Below, piece by piece: positions 60,409 through 64,000 of a stretch of DNA of 64,000 bases. This DNA is from Rutidosis leptorrhynchoides (Eukaryota > Streptophyta > Magnoliopsida > Asterales > Asteraceae). Below the pieces are notes generated by a model. The model did not search any database and was not told where the DNA came from. It saw only the letters and a program-made list of their open reading frames with translations. The position numbers and the translations under genes are program-made. Numbering within the stretch: position 1 is the first letter of the stretch; each line of letters begins with the position of its first letter. Location of the stretch: the NCBI RefSeq assembly GCF_046630445.1, contig NC_092339.1:312169501-312233500 (forward strand), in the 5' to 3' direction.

Positions 60409-60653
60409 CTTATCAATGGACCAATTAAGGTTATATTTTCATGCATACAAATCTCAACGCCTTAAATGATTATCTCACTTTGTTTATTTCCATTTCCAAT
60501 GTGTTTAGAGTGATGTACATACAATATCACTTACGACAAGTATCACTTAACGAAAGGCATTTTCGGAACTTTGATTGTATTTCAAACAGAGTTATGTAAA
60601 ACCATGTAAGAATGGACATACCTGACGAAGTAGAATTCTATTATATGCAAGAT
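60409..60653. other. Short spacer between the copia and the hAT element
   Basis: It continues the 11567 flank after removal of the copia. AT-rich, no ORF or RNA gene seen. Its last 8 bases (TGCAAGAT, 60646-60653) should be the TSD of the outer hAT copy. Confidence 0.6.
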
Positions 60654-61581
60654 CAGGGGTGGATGTAATGTATTGTTATTGGTTGCACTTGCAATCATTG
60701 AAAAAAGTCCATTTAGTGCAATTTTTTTGGGCCTTAACTAAATGAAACCATTGGATTATTTGAGTGCACCTTTAAGCCCATTTATCTAATTGAGTCTTTG
60801 AATAAATTGAGTCTTTAAAAAATAAATCTTTTGTACTCCTCGTATCAGACTATCGGCCAGGGGCAGATGTAATGTATTGTTATTGGTTGCACTTGCAAGC
60901 ATTGAAAAAAGTCCATTTAGTGCAATTTTTTGGGCCTTAACTAAATGAAACCATTTGATTATTTGAGTGCACCTTTAAGCCCATTTATCTAATTGAGTCT
61001 TTGAATAAATTGAGTCTTAAAAAAAAAAATCTTTTGTACTCCTCGTATCAGACTATCGGCGACTAGAAAACTGAGCGTATCTTGCAAGCCAACTACGAAT
61101 CTACGAACTACGGTAATTATAATCTCTCTTATCTTATAAGTTGTTATCATAAATTATGGGTATCAAAATTGTTCATTCAAGGTTCAAAGGAACACATTGT
61201 ATTACCCAATTCAAGTGTTCAGTAGGTAGGTTTTGTTCAATTCAAGGTAGGTAAGTAGGTTTTGTTCAAATAATCAAATCACGTTCACAAATCAGATGTT
61301 GATCTTATTTTTAATTGACTTTGTTTATATTGACCTTGTTTAATTGGTTAATTGTTAACCTAATGTTGACCTTGTATAATTGGTTAATTGGTCGAAACAT
61401 ATGTTTTCTTCTAAATAACATTGTTTAATTGTTATCGTGAAAGTGAAAGCCTTTGAGGGTTTGTTTAATTAAAATACTAGATACTAGATACTCTGATGGA
61501 TACATTGATGTGAAAATGTGTCCAATATTCTTTATATGTTGCTTTCTATAGCTAACAATTGGTACCCTTTTACAGATTTTA

Positions 61582-63550
61582 ATGGAAAAATATTTTAAAA
61601 GAAAAATATCAATTCGCAACCTAGCTCTACACCTTCAATGCCCAAAAATATCGATGCAAATGATCTTCCATGGGATCCCGCCGATAGAAAACCAATTTTA
61701 GACTATAATCCTAATCAAAGAGAAGAAATAAGACGACTATATTGTCAAAGAGGACCATGTCAACCAAGCGATTATTTGTTCCCATAAAAAACAATATGCG
61801 ACAAGGAAAGACGTTTTGTGTCAACTTGGTATAAATATTATCCATGGTTAGAGTATAGTGTAAAGGCAAACAAAGTTTATTGTTTGTGTTGTTATTTATT
61901 TAGAGATCAATTTGGACAACAAGCTGGAAGTGACGCATTTCTATCTTCGGGATTTGATAGTTGGGGTAAAAAGAAGAGACTTGCTATCTATGTGGGTGAT
62001 ATCACTAGCTTTCACCATAAGGCACTCAAAAAATGCGAAGACTTAATGAAACCAAAGCAATCTATTTTTGTTCTTTAACTCTTAAAGGTGAGATCGATAA
62101 TTTATTTGCTGAACCTAATGTGAGTTTGAAACAGGTATGAAATGTTTATTAACTTATTAAGTCTATACCACTATGTATATCTCTATTTACTTTATTAGTT
62201 AAAAAAGTGCATTGAATTTTTGAATAGATAAGAGGCCAAGGTTATGATGGAGCAAGTAATATGCGAGGAGAATTTAATGGATTAAAAGCTTTGATCTTAA
62301 AAGATAATAGCTCAGCATATTATATTCATTGTTTCGCTCACCAGCTTCAGTTGGTGGTCGCGACAATAGCGAAACACCATGAGGGTGTCGGGAACTTCTT
62401 TGATATGCTAGGTGTGGTGATTAACGTTGTATGCGCTTCTTGTAAACGAAAAGATATGATTCGAGAATCTTACAAGGATAGAATACAAAAAGAAATTGGT
62501 AAGGGTGAAATTGAAACAGGAACGGGGCTACACCAAGAGCTCTCCCTTATACGAGCAGGAGATACACGATGGGGTTCTCATCACAAAACAATGTTAGGTT
62601 TGATTTCTTTGTTTCCAGAAGTTGTCCAGGTGCTGGAGTATGTGAAAAAAGATGGTGACAATCCTTTAAGCCGACGTCAAGCATCCGGTATTTTATCATA
62701 TTTTAACACATTCGATTTTGTGTTGTATTTGCACTTGATGTTGCGAATTTTAGGCTTAACAAATGCGTTGTCACAATCTCTTCAAAGAAAAGATCAAAAT
62801 GTTGTAGAAGCGGTTTCATTGGTGCACGGAACAAAACGTTCATTGCTAAAGTTTAGAGAAAAAGGGTTTGATGAAATATTGAAGCATGCGTATTCTTTTT
62901 GTGAACAACATACTCTTGAAAGTTTGGATATGGATGAACTTTATATTATATCAAGAAACCGAAAGACCAACTTTACCAATCGCCATTATTTCAAGGTTGA
63001 TATCTTTACTACAGTGATGGATAGATAAATTCAAGAGTTTAATGATCGTTTTAGTGAGATAAGTACCGAATTGCTTTCTAATATGTCCGCTTTGAGCCCA
63101 CGTGATTCGTTTTCTTTATTTGATAAACAAAAGTTGTTGAATTTGAGTAAGATGTATCCATCTGACTTTACTCATACGGAAAGGGAACTACTTGAGAGTG
63201 AACTTGATGTCTATTATGACATTATTCGACATGATGAGAAATTTACGAGTTTGAATGGGATCGCCGACCTTTCTAGATTAATGGTGGAAACTGGAAAACA
63301 TATTTCATATCGTTATGTTTATCGATTGCTAAAGCTAGCTTTAGTTTTGCCTGTTGCAACTGCAACTGTTGAAAGATGTTTTTCTGCAATGAAGCTTGTG
63401 AAATCCGAATTACGAAATCGAATGGGTGATGCTTTTTTAAACGACTGTCTAATTGGTGCCATAGAAAAAGAAGTACTTCTTAATATAAAAGATGAAGCCG
63501 TAATGAAACGCTTTCAAAGGATGGAAGATCGTAGAGGACAATTGAACTAG
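61582..63550 (+). pseudogene. hAT transposase (TTF/ZMYM1-like), inactivated
   Basis: ATG 61582 (MEKYFKRK). A frameshift follows within about 30 bases; then a frame with DLPWDPADRKPI and YCQRGPCQPSDYLFP, a TAA near 61784, and the TTF-type zinc finger region (STWYKYYPWLEYS, VYCLCCYLFRDQFG; 61818-62078). The frame then breaks, and the stretch that usually carries the first catalytic Asp is missing. A 93-base intron (62135-62227, GT...AG) separates SLKQ from IRGQGYDGASNMRGEF. The rest (62228-63550) is one frame with a single TAA at 63026-63028, where Gln is expected. It has FAHQLQLVV, GDTRWGSHHKTM, and the hAT C-terminal dimerisation region (LPVATATVERCFSAMK, ELRNRMGDAFLNDCL). It would bind the ends and cut and paste the element. 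Confidence 0.88.
62135..62227 (+). other. Intron of the hAT transposase gene
   Basis: GTATGAAATG...TTGAATAG, AT-rich. Splicing joins two family-typical segments in frame (NVSLKQ to IRGQGYDG). Confidence 0.7.
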
Positions 63551-63885
63551 CTAGGAGGCTACTTATTATCTTTTGTACTGAAACACTATCGGTATTATTG
63601 TTATTTTGATCCTTTCTACTCGTTTTGCGATCTGTATTTATAATTCACCCTCGGCATCTATTTTGTGGTACTAAGCTTTGTAAATTTCCTTAGTTATATT
63701 GTTAATATAATTATAGTTTCTTGTCCAGTGTTCTTGTATTATAACTCCATCTCAACATTTGTTTTGTAGTATTATATACTTTGAAAATAACCTTCTAGTT
63801 CTATTGTAATTGTAAATAAAACTATAATGTCTTGCTTAAAAAAAAATTACAACAAAAAATTATTATTTTGTGCAACCAGTGTGTA
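63551..63885 (+). other. 3' noncoding region of the hAT element
   Basis: AT-rich, no ORF. A subterminal TGCAACCA near 63871 is the complement of TGGTTGCA at the left end (about 60887). Confidence 0.6.
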
Positions 63886-64000
63886 TGAATCCTAGATCCG
63901 CCCCTGCTATCGGCGACTAGAAAACTGAGCATATCTTGCAAGCCAACTACGAATCTACGAACTACGGTAATTATAATCTCTCTTATCTTATAAGTTGTTA

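Larger units (their letters stand above)
60858..63906 (+). mobile_element. Inner hAT transposon, inserted in its own family
   Basis: It is flanked by a perfect 8-bp TSD CTATCGGC (60850-60857 and 63907-63914). Terminal inverted repeats are CAGGGGCAGATGTA (left) and CAGGGGCGGATCTA (right, on the minus strand, 63886-63906). The 8-bp TSD, CAGGGG ends and hAT transposase all agree. Confidence 0.92.
60654..64000 (+). mobile_element. Outer hAT transposon copy, cut by the window end
   Basis: It starts CAGGGGTGGATGTAATGTATTG. Its first 204 bases (60654-60857) are near-identical to 60858-61060 of the inner copy. It resumes after the inner insertion at 63907 (CTATCGGCGACTAGAAAACTG) and matches inner sequence from 61053 onward to the window end. 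Its own right end lies beyond 64000. Confidence 0.85.

Overview
This window looks like plant nuclear DNA made almost entirely of transposable elements. Evidence for a eudicot plant, probably Asteraceae-like (the family is a guess), is AT-rich sequence with Ty3/gypsy Tekay- and Athila-type LTR retrotransposons, Ty1/copia elements, a hAT transposon with a TTF/ZMYM1-like transposase, tRNA-Met and tRNA-Asp primer sites, and GT-AG introns. I found no intact host gene, no rRNA or tRNA gene and no CRISPR. Coordinates of terminal repeats and target-site duplications (TSDs) were read by eye from the sequence.

Layout. (1) 1-525 plus 9444-10466 is the 3' end of an old copia element on the + strand, split by Tekay-1 (526-9443, minus strand, TSD ATTGT). 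(2) 10467-11567 and 60409-60653 are the flanks of a copia element (11568-60408, minus strand, 458-bp LTRs, TSD CTTAT). (3) That copia is the outer shell of a four-level nest. A Tekay element with a degenerate interior (12742-54142, minus, TSD AAACA) sits in its RT/RNase H gene. An Athila element (19222-50412, plus, TSD GATTT/TATTT) sits in a leader ORF of that Tekay. A second, fairly well preserved Tekay (32666-45810, minus, TSD GCAAT) sits in the env-like gene of the Athila. A solo LTR (54775-57061, TSD TTCTT) sits separately in the copia RT. (4) 60654-64000 is a hAT transposon inserted into another copy of its own family (inner copy 60858-63906, TSD CTATCGGC).

Coding content. The gag-pol genes follow family order: gag, protease, RT, RNase H, integrase and a chromodomain-like tail in Tekay; gag, protease, integrase, RT, RNase H in copia. 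Nearly all carry nonsense codons, many of the kind expected from C-to-T change. The best preserved reading frames are extra ORFs that a minimal element does not need. Tekay-2 carries an F-box/Sel1-like protein plus an acidic protein between its 5' LTR and gag. Tekay-1 carries a relative of that acidic protein in the same place. The Athila carries a second retropepsin ORF and a zinc-knuckle ORF after integrase.

Most interesting signals: the F-box gene carried by a retrotransposon; a leader-ORF family shared by two Tekay elements; a second copy of the polypurine tract just upstream of gag in both; and a promoter layout recurring in unrelated elements, in which a pair of short palindromes (often ATGCGATCGCAT or GC-rich equivalents) stands upstream of a TATA box. 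The same pair also precedes a candidate spliced env-like gene inside the Athila.
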